Origin: Flavobacteriales bacterium
GTDB lineage: Bacteria > Bacteroidota > Bacteroidia > UBA10329
Reading direction: 5' to 3'
Length of the DNA: 64,000 nucleotides
Assembly (NCBI GenBank): GCA_020635535.1
Contig: JACJZP010000002.1
Span: forward strand, 186,001 to 250,000
Shown here: in pieces, positions 16,107 through 24,678 of the stretch
Position numbering within the stretch: the first letter of the stretch is position 1
Layout: each line of letters starts with the position of its first letter
Translations under genes and position numbers: made by a program
The notes under the pieces: generated by a model
The model's database searches: none
Told to the model about the DNA's origin: nothing
The model's input: the letters and a program-made list of their open reading frames with translations, nothing else

Positions 16107-17675
16107 ATGAAAAAATTCCTCGCTGACCTTTCCCTTATCGGTGTTGTACCCGGAGAGGACGACAATACCGTACTGAGAAAACAGTTCCTGGTGTATCAGG
16201 GCGCGGCCATGAGCATGGGCGGATTGCTCTGGGGTACCTTGCTGCTCATCTTCGATTATCCCGCGCCATCCATTATCCCATACGGATATGCGGTTATCAC
16301 GGCATTTAACTTCTGGATGTTCAACAAGACGAAGAACTTCGTCATCTGCCGGAATGTGCAGACCACCATCAGTCTGTTGCTGCCCTTCATGTTACAGTGG
16401 TTTCTGGGTGGCTATGCCGAATCGGGCGGAACCATGCTCTGGGCCATTTTGGCGCTGACATCTTCCGTTTCGTATCAGAACGCAAAAGCTTCCGTTTTCT
16501 GGTTGGTGTCGTTTATTCTCCTTACCATATTCTCACTCATTGCCGACCCGTACTTTGAGGCGAATTACAATATGGGTGTGGAAGAGAACGTGTCCGTGGT
16601 TTTCCTCGTTACCAACATTCTCTGCGTTTCGGGTATCGTGTATGGCCTGACGCTCTACTTCGCTACCATGAACATAACCAACATGGAAAAGCTGCGGCAG
16701 ACCTACACCAAGCTGGTCAATTCGGAGAAGTTGGCGGCATTGGGTCAAGTTTCTGCGGGTGTGGCGCATGAGGTGAACACGCCTTTGGGCGCCATCAAGT
16801 CTTCAGCAGAAGAATCGCAAGAAGCGTTCAATGACATATTAGCTGGCTTTGTATGGATGTCATCTCAATTGGATGAAAAGACCAAAGACCTCTTTGCCAT
16901 GACATTGGCCACCTCTATTCCTGATACCCAAACACTTTCTACCAGAGAGGAACGTGAAAAGAAAAAACATCTGCGCGAAGAGCTGGAAGCATTGGGCGTG
17001 GAGAAAGCACGTTTCTTGGCAGACCGTCTGGTTCAGGTTGGTATTTATGAATTGAATGATTCGCTGAGGCAATTGGCAGAGCTACCGCAGTTTGAACGGT
17101 TGGTAATGATGATGTACAACGTGCTCAATCTTCAGCGAAGCAATCAAACGGTTCAGTTGGCGGTGGACAAGGCGTCTCGTATCGTAAAAGCATTGAAGTC
17201 CTATCTCCATACCACGGGAAGTGAGGATGTGGAGCCAGTAGACATCAAAGAGAATATGGAAACGGTGCTGACCATTTACCATAACCGATTGAAACAAGGT
17301 GTGAAGGTGATCAAGAACTATGAGGACGTTCCAGAGGTGATGGCGTTCCCAGACCAACTCAACCAGATCTGGACCAACCTGATCGTCAATGCCGTGCAGG
17401 CCATGGATAACAAAGGCACGTTGACCATTGGCATCAAGAACGAGGGCGAGTATGTGGGAGTAAGCATCAAAGACACAGGAAAAGGCATTCCGAAAGAGAT
17501 ACAGAGCAAGATATTCGACCCGTTTTTTACCACCAAGGTTTCTGGTGAGGGAAGCGGTCTTGGCTTGGACATCATCAAGCGTATTTTGGACGACCACTCG
17601 GCCAAGATCTCATTCGAATCTGAGGTGGGCGTGGGTACCACCTTTCATGTTAAACTACCTGTGAAAAAGGCATGA
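16107..17675 (+). CDS. membrane sensor histidine kinase
   Basis: A 522-residue protein. Residues 30-190 hold about five membrane spans without a large extracellular domain. A short linker leads to the dimerisation box with phospho-acceptor His221 (GVAHEVNTPLGA). An unusual ~150-residue insertion, partly charged coiled coil, lies between this box and the ATPase domain. N, G1 and G2 boxes are clear (NLIVNAVQAM, DTGKGIP, GSGLGLDIIKRI). The stop overlaps the next start (ATGA at 17672), so the kinase and receiver are translationally coupled. The kinase probably passes phosphate to one or both following receiver proteins. Its signal is unknown; position next to the fibre cluster suggests a link to attachment. 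Confidence 0.9.
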   Translation: MKKFLADLSLIGVVPGEDDNTVLRKQFLVYQGAAMSMGGLLWGTLLLIFDYPAPSIIPYGYAVITAFNFWMFNKTKNFVICRNVQTTISLLLPFMLQWFLGGYAESGGTMLWAILALTSSVSYQNAKASVFWLVSFILLTIFSLIADPYFEANYNMGVEENVSVVFLVTNILCVSGIVYGLTLYFATMNITNMEKLRQTYTKLVNSEKLAALGQVSAGVAHEVNTPLGAIKSSAEESQEAFNDILAGFVWMSSQLDEKTKDLFAMTLATSIPDTQTLSTREEREKKKHLREELEALGVEKARFLADRLVQVGIYELNDSLRQLAELPQFERLVMMMYNVLNLQRSNQTVQLAVDKASRIVKALKSYLHTTGSEDVEPVDIKENMETVLTIYHNRLKQGVKVIKNYEDVPEVMAFPDQLNQIWTNLIVNAVQAMDNKGTLTIGIKNEGEYVGVSIKDTGKGIPKEIQSKIFDPFFTTKVSGEGSGLGLDIIKRILDDHSAKISFESEVGVGTTFHVKLPVKKA

Positions 17676-18061
17676 CGAAGAAAGTATTGCACATCATTTG
17701 TGTGGACGATGAGAAGATCGTCCTCGATAGTCTCAACTCGCAACTTACCCGTAACCTGGGCAACGATTTCAACTACGAGTTTGCCGAATCTGCAGAAGAA
17801 GCATTGGAAGTGATCGATGACATCAGCGAAAGCGATGAAGAGACCGTTTACGTGGTTATTTCTGATTGGCTGATGCCGGGCATGAAAGGAGATGAACTGC
17901 TGACCGAAGTGCGCAGTAAACTGGATAATGTGAAAACCATTTTGCTTACAGGACATGTAGACAGCAAGGTGGTCAGGGACATTGAGGAATCAGGTAAGGG
18001 CATCAAATGCATTTACAAGCCATGGAATGAGAACGACCTGATGGCGCTCATCAAGAACTGA
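17672..18061 (+). CDS. single-domain response regulator
   Basis: A 129-residue receiver domain with no output domain. The acidic pair is in CVDDE, the phospho-acceptor is Asp65 (ISDWLMPGMKG), the conserved Thr is in ILLTGH and the Lys in YKPW. It overlaps the kinase gene by four bases and the cyclase gene by one (TGATG), so all three are probably coupled. It may act as a phosphate shuttle or sink beside the cyclase receiver, to which it is closely related (LNSQLTR against LQSQLTR). Confidence 0.9.
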   Translation: MTKKVLHIICVDDEKIVLDSLNSQLTRNLGNDFNYEFAESAEEALEVIDDISESDEETVYVVISDWLMPGMKGDELLTEVRSKLDNVKTILLTGHVDSKVVRDIEESGKGIKCIYKPWNENDLMALIKN

Positions 18062-19188
18062 TGAAGGAAGCCGCTATAATCTGTGTGGATGATGAACGCG
18101 TTGTGCTCAACGGGCTTCAGTCGCAGTTAACACGCGATTTCGGTAGTGAGTACATCATCGAGATGGCTGAAAGTGCAGAGGAAGCACTGGAGTTGATCGA
18201 GGATCTACGAGAAGAGGGAAGAGATGTCCCTGTGATCATCACCGACCAGATGATGCCCGGAATGAAAGGACACGAGTTGTTGATTGAAGTGCATCAATCG
18301 TCTCCGCAGACATTCAAAATTCTGCTTACAGGACAATCGGACATATCTGCTATTACTGAAGCGGTGAACTCTGCCAATCTTTATCGGTACATCGCCAAAC
18401 CTTGGGACGGCACCGACCTGATACTTACGGTGAAAGAAGCCATCCGAAGCTTCTATCAGGACAAGCAGCTTGAAATACAGAATAAGTTGCTTGAGCGTCA
18501 TAACCGCGAGTTGGAGCAACTGGTTGAAGAACGGACTCAAGAACTTAGAATAGAGAAGGAAAAGAGTGAAGAACTACTGCTCAACATCCTTCCCAATGAA
18601 ACCGCTCAGGAGTTAATTGAGAGAGGGGAAGCTACCCCGCGGCACTATAACCAGGTCACTATTCTGTTTACTGACTTTCAGGCTTTTACCAAGTCTGCTT
18701 CAGACATTACTCCACAGGAATTGGTCAGCACATTGAATGAGTGTTTTACCGCTTTTGATGAGATAATTGGCCGTCATGATCTGGAGAAGATAAAGACCAT
18801 TGGAGATGCGTACATGTGTGCGGGGGGTATCCCTACAGAGAACACCACCAATGCCGTTGATGCTGTAGCTGCGGCCATTGAGATACGAGACTGGATAACC
18901 CATTGGAATGCCGCCCGGCAACTTGCCGGTAAAGACACTTGGGAGGCAAGGCTTGGACTACACACTGGCGAGTTGATAGCCGGTGTCATCGGAAAGAAAA
19001 AGTTTGCCTACGATGTTTGGGGAGATGCTGTGAACCTTGCTGCCCGTATGGAAACAAACAGCGAGGCTGGGAAAATCAACATTTCTGAAGCCACGTACCA
19101 ATTGGTGAAAGACCGATTTAATTGCGCTTCAAGAGGTAAAATTGAGGTGAAAGGCAAGGGACTGATGGAGATGTACTTTGTGGATTGA
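18061..19188 (+). CDS. response regulator with adenylate cyclase output
   Basis: A 375-residue protein. The receiver domain (1-125) has Asp62 as phospho-acceptor (ITDQMMPGMKG). A coiled coil of about residues 135-185 leads to a class III nucleotide cyclase domain. Metal-binding Asp205 (FTDFQAFT) and Asp249 (IGDAYM) are present. The residues that select adenine (Lys in EKIKTIGD, Asp in AYDVWGD) and the transition-state Asn and Arg (VNLAARME) are also there. It is therefore predicted to make cAMP when activated by the kinase next door. Crp/Fnr proteins occur at four places in this window, but the two nearest lack the usual cAMP-binding signature. Confidence 0.9.
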   Translation: MKEAAIICVDDERVVLNGLQSQLTRDFGSEYIIEMAESAEEALELIEDLREEGRDVPVIITDQMMPGMKGHELLIEVHQSSPQTFKILLTGQSDISAITEAVNSANLYRYIAKPWDGTDLILTVKEAIRSFYQDKQLEIQNKLLERHNRELEQLVEERTQELRIEKEKSEELLLNILPNETAQELIERGEATPRHYNQVTILFTDFQAFTKSASDITPQELVSTLNECFTAFDEIIGRHDLEKIKTIGDAYMCAGGIPTENTTNAVDAVAAAIEIRDWITHWNAARQLAGKDTWEARLGLHTGELIAGVIGKKKFAYDVWGDAVNLAARMETNSEAGKINISEATYQLVKDRFNCASRGKIEVKGKGLMEMYFVD

Positions 19189-19558
19189 CCGCTTGTCGCA
19201 GTTGAAATGGGCTACAAGCTGAAGCGCTGAAGGCTCAAAAGTAATCCACGGCCAACCAAATAGAAAAGCCTTCTCTGAGCCCAGCCATGCCCATCTTGTC
19301 GAGTGGAGCTTGCGGAATCGCCTGCACTGAGCCCGGCTATACCCGTCATGTCGAGCGAGGTACGAGTCGAGACATCTATTTTGTACTGAGCACAGATTTA
19401 GCTGCGCTGAGAATAGTTCTCCACTTCGGTCGGAATGACAGATAAGGAAGTGGTTCAGATTCCTCCACTACGGTCGGAATGACGGAAGGGGAAGTGGTCG
19501 GTGGGAATGACGCTGCCTGTTCCGTAATGTCAACGGCAATTGCCATCATCAACCACCA
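19189..19558. other. gene-free region with dispersed repeats
   Basis: No credible gene is present. The sequence is built from the same repeat elements as 287-700 (TGTCGAGCG, GGTCGGAATGAC, TTCAGATTCCTC). It separates the cyclase gene from the convergent TlpA-type gene. Confidence 0.7.
19342..19439 (+). repeat. 98-bp direct repeat, copy 2
   Basis: This segment is identical to 500-597 except for one base and lies in the same orientation. The two copies enclose about 18.7 kb that holds the regulators, fibres and signalling genes. Confidence 0.9.
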
Positions 19559-20149
19559 TTACTTGGTGAGGCTGTTCAGAAGGTCAACGGTTTCTTGCGT
19601 GTTCCATTTTTTCATGCCCGATGAGCGGTGTACAATACGGCCGTTGGCATCAATAATGAATGTGGTAGGCAGCGAGCCGTGATGCAGGTCGGGCCCGGGG
19701 GCCGATCGGTATGTATAGGCAGGGATCTTCCAATCCTTTTTGGTCATGTAGTTCTGCACGGTCTCTCGGGGTTCGTGCGCGGCAAAAATGAACACCACAT
19801 CATCAACCCGTTGCATCAGGGCAATGATGTTGGGCATTTCTGCGGTACACGGGCCGCACCATGTGCTCCAAAAGTTCAGGAATACCACCTTGCCCTCAAG
19901 TTCAGAAAGGGTAGTGGTGTTGCCCTCAAGGTCGGTAAGTGGCCATTGCAATGAGGCATCAGAAAGCATGGTGTCTTCATTGATCTCGGTAGAGCTGAAA
20001 AGCCCTACTTGCAACAATCCCCGCTGCAGCCACGTGCGCCCACTGGGGGTAATAACCATGATGAAGAACACCAGATAGAACGCATCGGTCAGTTTACTCC
20101 ATACCGATTTGGTCTTGTATTTCTCCCACCACTCTGTCAACCATTTCAT
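19559..20149 (-). CDS. TlpA/ResA-like membrane-anchored thioredoxin
   Basis: A 196-residue protein with one N-terminal membrane span (about 20-36) and a thioredoxin fold facing the periplasm. The active-site pair is Cys98 and Cys101 in STWCGPC, followed by a typical AEMPN helix. The cis-Pro is in SLPTTFIID. Such proteins reduce disulfides, for example in cytochrome c maturation, but no cytochrome genes are adjacent. The gene is transcribed towards the fibre locus and convergent with it. Confidence 0.88.
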   Translation of the reverse strand: MKWLTEWWEKYKTKSVWSKLTDAFYLVFFIMVITPSGRTWLQRGLLQVGLFSSTEINEDTMLSDASLQWPLTDLEGNTTTLSELEGKVVFLNFWSTWCGPCTAEMPNIIALMQRVDDVVFIFAAHEPRETVQNYMTKKDWKIPAYTYRSAPGPDLHHGSLPTTFIIDANGRIVHRSSGMKKWNTQETVDLLNSLTK

Positions 20150-20925
20150 GGTACAAAACTGCGCTTATAAGCTGTAACGCAATGTGCCAAGTATTACACT
20201 TGCTGCAAGTAACTCAAGTGGTAAAGGTTCAGACAATGCAAAATGAGCATAGCCTGATGTTGTCTATTTTTTCTGTGTCTATCGGTTATCAAATCTATCT
20301 ATTTGACAACTGACACAGTTTATTGAATTTGAAACAATTTACTGATCATGATTTTTTGTGGTCACAATTAATTGTGGTCGCGAAGGCCATTTTTTGTTGA
20401 CGCAAAGCCTCTATCGCGGTCGTCTGAGCTTCTATCGCGGTCGTCTGAGCTTCTATCACGGTCGTCTGAGCTTCTATCGCGGTCGTCTGAACTTCTATCA
20501 CGGTCGTCTGAGCTTCTATCACGGTCGTCTGAGCCTCTATCACGGTCGTCTGAGCTTCTATCACGGTCGTCTGAGCTTCTATCACGGTCGTCTGAGCTTC
20601 TATCACGGTCGTCTGAGCTTCTATCGCGGTCGTCTAAGCTTCTATCACGGTCAACAAAACTTCTTTCCCTGTCGTCTGAACTTCTATAACGGTCGTTTTA
20701 ATTTCCATGGCTGTAGGCTGTACACTATCGACTGTGGACTATCGACTGTGGACGGTTATTGGTTATTGGGTTATTGGTTATTGCTTTCGCCTTTCACCTT
20801 TCGCCTCTCTCTGGTCACTGGTCGCTGGTAGCTATTCACTATTCGCTCCCAACGTAAATACATTACGGTCTGCCACGCTAACCTTGATTTCTAATTACTC
20901 ATTCCTCATACCTAATTACAAAGAA
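20150..20925. other. non-coding region with minisatellite and short repeats
   Basis: The first ~250 bases are AT-rich without a visible gene. The minisatellite occupies 20411-20704. Beyond it are short direct repeats: a GACTATCGACTGTG-like unit occurs twice near 20725-20755 and GTTATTG four times near 20757-20785. Frames run open through this area, but they have no start context or domain, so I do not call a gene. Confidence 0.6.
20411..20704. repeat. 21-bp minisatellite, 14 tandem units
   Basis: Fourteen head-to-tail units of 21 bases with consensus CTATCACGGTCGTCTGAGCT plus T. The first eleven differ mainly by a CGCGG or CACGG choice; the last three decay. Because 21 is divisible by three and the unit lacks stops in several frames, it stays open in at least two forward frames and one reverse frame. 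The reverse reading is a heptad, IEAQTTV. There are no spacers, so it is not a CRISPR array. Copy number is likely variable between strains. Confidence 0.95.
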
Positions 20926-21510
20926 ATGAACCGCATATCCTTCATTAAACGTCTACTGGCCACCCTCTTCGGAGCTGCCATTGTTAAGCCCGGCCATTCG
21001 ATGCCTGAGGCTCTTGAACCGACCCAAGGGAGCTCACGGCCGAAGGGCGTAACCGGAGAAAATAGCCACCCAGACCCTTCGAGTGCCTCAGGGTCCGCCA
21101 GTAAAACCAGCCAAGCCGAACCCATCTACCTGCTCAGCGCCACCGTGGCCGGAACCCACTACTACGATTTTCCAACCGTTGGCCCACAGCTGCTCGACCC
21201 TCAAACCTCACACCTCGAACCTATAGAACACCCCGCCACCCTGGTACTGGAACCCGACAACGAATTCGACTTCCGCGCCATTGAAGTATGGTGGAAGGAT
21301 CATAAAATGGGCTACATACCCAAACGCGACAATAAGGTACTGTATAACCTCATGAAAGATGGGAATACACTACAGGCATTGGTCCGATTGCAATACAACC
21401 ACCAACCCGAAGACATTATCAACATTGCCGATTTCAGCTATGCGTATGAGTTGCGTATCAGGGTCTATTTGCCCGTTAACCCCGCTATGGCCGGTGCGCA
21501 ACCCGCGTAA
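20926..21510 (+). CDS. HIRAN-domain protein
   Basis: A 194-residue protein from the ATG at 20926. In-frame sequence upstream to 20707 is low-complexity and was rejected as coding. Residues 25-65 are a Pro/Ser-rich linker. Residues 68-175 carry a HIRAN domain: VAGTHYYD, then LVLEPDNEFDFRAIEVWW, then MGYIPKRDN and a hydrophobic end. HIRAN domains bind DNA 3' ends or damaged DNA and occur beside nuclease and helicase modules, often in defence loci. Here it opens a run of restriction-like genes. The first ~22 residues could be a weak membrane or signal segment. Confidence 0.8.
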   Translation: MNRISFIKRLLATLFGAAIVKPGHSMPEALEPTQGSSRPKGVTGENSHPDPSSASGSASKTSQAEPIYLLSATVAGTHYYDFPTVGPQLLDPQTSHLEPIEHPATLVLEPDNEFDFRAIEVWWKDHKMGYIPKRDNKVLYNLMKDGNTLQALVRLQYNHQPEDIINIADFSYAYELRIRVYLPVNPAMAGAQPA

Positions 21511-21528
21511 TTTATCTAATTTGACATC

Positions 21529-22182
21529 ATGACACAGGAAATGGCCATGGCGCATGTTTGGTTGGGCAGATATCTGAAAAAGATGCTGAACGATGAAGTG
21601 AACCCGTGGTATGAAGAGCTGCACCATACCGAAAGTGTAGCCTCAATAGAGAACACGCAGAACAGTGAATATATCCGTGATCTGAAAGAAAACTCTATAC
21701 TACTGAAAGCGCATTACGAAAGGCTTTTTCAGCTATTACAAGAAGATATGCCAGCGTCATTGGGCATAGATAACGGAGTGCCGGATAAGCACCAGATGCA
21801 ATTGGTGGTTGCCAACATTATAGGCTGTTGTCTTAACCTTAAAATGTGGGAGATGGCCAACTTGCAAAGCATACCCGAATCGGTGAGGTTGCAACAATGC
21901 CGCACAGAACTCAAAGGATTTACCCGACCCACCATTGCAGAACTGAACCGAATGGCCGATTTCATGGCAACACACTTTATGGTCTATCCTGTGCCATTGG
22001 TCAATTTTGAGTTAAACCTTATACCCGGAACCGATATGGAACGGTTGCAGCGCATACTCGACAATTTTATTGAGAACCCCGAACCCGATAAAAGGCCACA
22101 ACGTGGCTCAGGTAACTGGCTCCGAACCTTGGGAATTCTGTACCTCTCTGATCTGCTTTGGCCTTTTAATAAAGACGGATGA
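21529..22182 (+). CDS. hypothetical protein, mostly helical
   Basis: A 217-residue protein that I do not recognise. It is predicted to be mainly alpha-helical with no signal peptide, membrane span or catalytic motif. It starts 18 bases after the HIRAN gene, so the two are probably co-transcribed. Its position before the methyltransferase suggests a role in the same island, but no function can be given. Confidence 0.7.
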   Translation: MTQEMAMAHVWLGRYLKKMLNDEVNPWYEELHHTESVASIENTQNSEYIRDLKENSILLKAHYERLFQLLQEDMPASLGIDNGVPDKHQMQLVVANIIGCCLNLKMWEMANLQSIPESVRLQQCRTELKGFTRPTIAELNRMADFMATHFMVYPVPLVNFELNLIPGTDMERLQRILDNFIENPEPDKRPQRGSGNWLRTLGILYLSDLLWPFNKDG

Positions 22183-22250
22183 TCTGAATTGCACCTAGCA
22201 CAGTTGACAAAGCATTGTTATTTTGGCAAACTGAAATGTTGAACTGACCA

Positions 22251-23375
22251 ATGGCCAACACCAACCTTACCGCAGCCAAACGCGCCAAGAACGATGAGTT
22301 CTACACGCAGTACCACGATATAGAGAAGGAGATAAACGCCTACCTCGATTACAACCCCGATGTGTTCAAGGGTAAGACCATCCTATTGCCGTGCGATGAC
22401 CCCGAGTGGAGCAACTTCACCAAGTTCTTTGCGCAGAACTTTGAGCGCTTCGGACTCAAGAAACTCATCAGCACCAGCTATGCGGTAGACAGCAAACTCT
22501 ACAAGGGCGGCTATCAGGTAACCATGTTTGAGGAAAGCGCCCCGCAGTACGATAGCAACAAGACCCGCACAAAGGGCAAGATCTTTACGCTAACGCGAGA
22601 CATTTCTGGCGATGGCAAGATAGACGTGGACGACCTGGAATGGAACTACTTGGAGGGCGATGGCGATTTCAACAGCCCAGAGGTAAAAGCCCTGCGCGAT
22701 GAGGCTGATATGATAATTACCAACCCGCCTTTCTCGCTGTTCCGCGATTTTTTGGCGTGGATACTGGAAGCCGACAAGCAGTTTGCAATAATTGGGAATA
22801 TCAATGCTATCAAATACAAGGAAGCGTTTCCTTACATAATAAGTAACAAGATATGGTTAGGAGCAACAAACTTTAATAAGGGCATGTATTTCAGAGTGCC
22901 TGAAGAATTTGAGTACGCAAGCACATACAAGTTTGAGCGTGAACAGAATGGAGAGAAGGTTAATCGGGTGCCAGGCGTTTGCTGGTTTACTAACCTTGAC
23001 CATGGAAGACGACATCAGCCAATGCGGTTGATGACAAAAGCAGACAACCTTCGGTTCAATAAAAAGCTCAAAGGGAATTCGGCATACGAACAGTACGAGA
23101 ACTACAATGCCATTGAAGTGCCCTTAGCTGAAGCAATTCCAAGTGATTATGAAGGGATAATGGGAGTTCCGATTACATTTTTAGATAAATATTCACCGGA
23201 ACAATTTGAGATTATTTGGCAAGCAAGTGGGAACACCAGAGCATCAGCACCTAAAAAAGTCCTCAAAAAGCTTGGGTATTCCATCCATGAAGATGATCGT
23301 GGAGGATGCTCGGTTGTGGATGGTAGGAGAACTTACGATAGACTTCTGATAAAACACAAGAAACCAGCGAAATGA
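22251..23375 (+). CDS. EcoRI-type adenine-specific DNA methyltransferase
   Basis: A 374-residue protein of the EcoRI methylase family, which methylates adenine N6 using S-adenosylmethionine. The N-terminus (AAKRAKNDEFYTQYHDIEKE) and LLPCDDPEWSNF are characteristic of this family. The catalytic NPPF motif is at residues 158-161. The recognition sequence cannot be read from the protein. Its stop overlaps an ATG (ATGA, 23372-23375) that opens a short duplicated fragment. The true partner, a DUF262/HNH protein, now begins at 23515. No EcoRI-like endonuclease gene is seen, so restriction may be done by the neighbouring DUF262 or PD-(D/E)XK proteins. Confidence 0.88.
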   Translation: MANTNLTAAKRAKNDEFYTQYHDIEKEINAYLDYNPDVFKGKTILLPCDDPEWSNFTKFFAQNFERFGLKKLISTSYAVDSKLYKGGYQVTMFEESAPQYDSNKTRTKGKIFTLTRDISGDGKIDVDDLEWNYLEGDGDFNSPEVKALRDEADMIITNPPFSLFRDFLAWILEADKQFAIIGNINAIKYKEAFPYIISNKIWLGATNFNKGMYFRVPEEFEYASTYKFEREQNGEKVNRVPGVCWFTNLDHGRRHQPMRLMTKADNLRFNKKLKGNSAYEQYENYNAIEVPLAEAIPSDYEGIMGVPITFLDKYSPEQFEIIWQASGNTRASAPKKVLKKLGYSIHEDDRGGCSVVDGRRTYDRLLIKHKKPAK

Positions 23376-23518
23376 AAACCACACTGAGAACTGACCTTAC
23401 CATAGCTGCCATTTGCCAACCAGACCTACGAGGTTTTCGAAACCTCGTAGGTCTCTCCAATAACCCCGTAGGTCTCTCCAACAACCTCATAGGTTTTACC
23501 AAACGCAACCAACCATGA
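23372..23518 (+). pseudogene. duplicated gene start with palindromic repeat, 48 codons
   Basis: A 48-codon frame begins ATGAAAACCACACT, like the next gene (ATG at 23515), and keeps about 45 bases of similarity with it (MKTTLRTDLTIAAIC against MKTTLRTDITIEDIC). It then runs into a palindromic repeat. It overlaps the methyltransferase stop at one end (ATGA) and the next gene's ATG at the other (ATGA). The likely history is insertion of a repeat into the start of the DUF262 gene with duplication of the start region. The short peptide probably has no function of its own but keeps the ribosome moving between the two genes. Confidence 0.65.
23422..23454. repeat. palindromic REP-like element
   Basis: A perfect 15-base inverted repeat (AGACCTACGAGGTTT and its complement) with loop TCG. 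Two partial copies of CGTAGGTCTCTCC follow up to 23510. The CCTACGAGGTTT core is of a kind widely scattered in Bacteroidota genomes. It sits inside the duplicated gene start at 23372-23518. Confidence 0.85.
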
Positions 23519-24678
23519 AAACCACACTCAGAACCGACATCACGATAGAAGATATCTGCGAAGGGTTTGTCTACAACGAACTGGAGGGCAAGGGGCTTTT
23601 CGGGTTGGCAGGCCAACTGACCATACAGCCCGAATACCAGCGCAATTACATCTATGCCGATGGCAAACGGGATGTGGCCGTCATCGAATCGCTTTTAAAG
23701 GAATACCCCTTGGGGCTCATCTACTTTGTAAAGGTGGCCGAGGGCAAGTATGAGGTATTGGACGGGCAGCAGCGCATTACCAGTTTCGGGCGGTACGTTA
23801 CCAACCGCTTTGCTGTAAAGGACGAGAACGGCATGGAGCAGTATTTCAGCGGCATTTCGAAAGACAAGCAGCAGCGCATACTCAATACAAAACTCACCAT
23901 CTACGAATGCGAAGGCGAGGAGAGTGAGATAAAGGAGTGGTTCAAGACCATCAACATTGCGGGTGTTCCGCTCAATGCGCAGGAGTTGCTCAATGCCATC
24001 TATTCAGGGCCTTTCGTCACCTTGGCGAAAGAGGAGTTCAGCAATACGCAGAACGCCAACATACAAAAATGGGCGGCCTATGTAAAGGGCAGTGCTAACA
24101 GGCAGGAGTTTCTGCAATGCGCGCTCGATTGGGTGAGCAAAGGCAACATAGACAACTACATGAGCCGCCACCGAAAGGACACCAACATCAACGAACTGAA
24201 GACCTACTTCAACAGCGTTATCGATTGGGTAAGCACCACCTTCATAGATGTGGAGAAGGAAATGTGTGGCTTGGAATGGGGTCGCCTCTACGAAGAGCAC
24301 CACAAAAAGCCCTACGACCCAAAGAAGGTATCGGAGCAGGTGCAAGCATTGATTGAAGATGCATTCATTACTGACAAGCGCGGTATTTTTGAGTACATAC
24401 TCGGTGGTTCAGAAGACACCAAACTGTTAAACGTGCGTGTCTTCAGTGAGGCCACCAAGAAGTCTGTTTACGCCACACAGACAAAAGCGGCAGAGGCCAA
24501 AGGCCACAGCAATTGTTCTTACTGCGCTATTGGTCATGATGCCAGCAAGAGCAAGATATGGGCGCTCAAAGACATGGATGCTGACCACGTTACCGCATGG
24601 AGCAAAGGCGGCAGTACCGATGCCAAAAACTGCGAAATGCTCTGTAAACCGCACAATAGAGCGAAGGGGAATAGATGA
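23515..24678 (+). CDS. DUF262 plus HNH nuclease (GmrSD-like)
   Basis: A 387-residue protein. The N-terminal DUF262 domain (about 20-200) carries PEYQRNYIY and DGQQRITSF (Asp83), the motif linked with nucleotide-driven control in GmrS and related proteins. The C-terminus is an HNH nuclease with CSYC at 334-337, DADH at 357-358 and a final CKPHNRAKG, so zinc-bound and apparently intact. Related GmrSD proteins cut modified phage DNA. It follows an EcoRI-type methylase and is linked to it by overlapping stops and starts, which suggests a restriction-modification pair with an unusual nuclease. The next gene overlaps by four bases. Confidence 0.85.
   Translation: MKTTLRTDITIEDICEGFVYNELEGKGLFGLAGQLTIQPEYQRNYIYADGKRDVAVIESLLKEYPLGLIYFVKVAEGKYEVLDGQQRITSFGRYVTNRFAVKDENGMEQYFSGISKDKQQRILNTKLTIYECEGEESEIKEWFKTINIAGVPLNAQELLNAIYSGPFVTLAKEEFSNTQNANIQKWAAYVKGSANRQEFLQCALDWVSKGNIDNYMSRHRKDTNINELKTYFNSVIDWVSTTFIDVEKEMCGLEWGRLYEEHHKKPYDPKKVSEQVQALIEDAFITDKRGIFEYILGGSEDTKLLNVRVFSEATKKSVYATQTKAAEAKGHSNCSYCAIGHDASKSKIWALKDMDADHVTAWSKGGSTDAKNCEMLCKPHNRAKGNR

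Noticed and set aside
20411..20704. CRISPR array
   Set aside because: Units are directly adjacent without spacers, and no cas genes are present.
20707..20925. N-terminal extension of the HIRAN gene
   Set aside because: The frame is low-complexity, made of short repeats, with a better start and typical protein at 20926.
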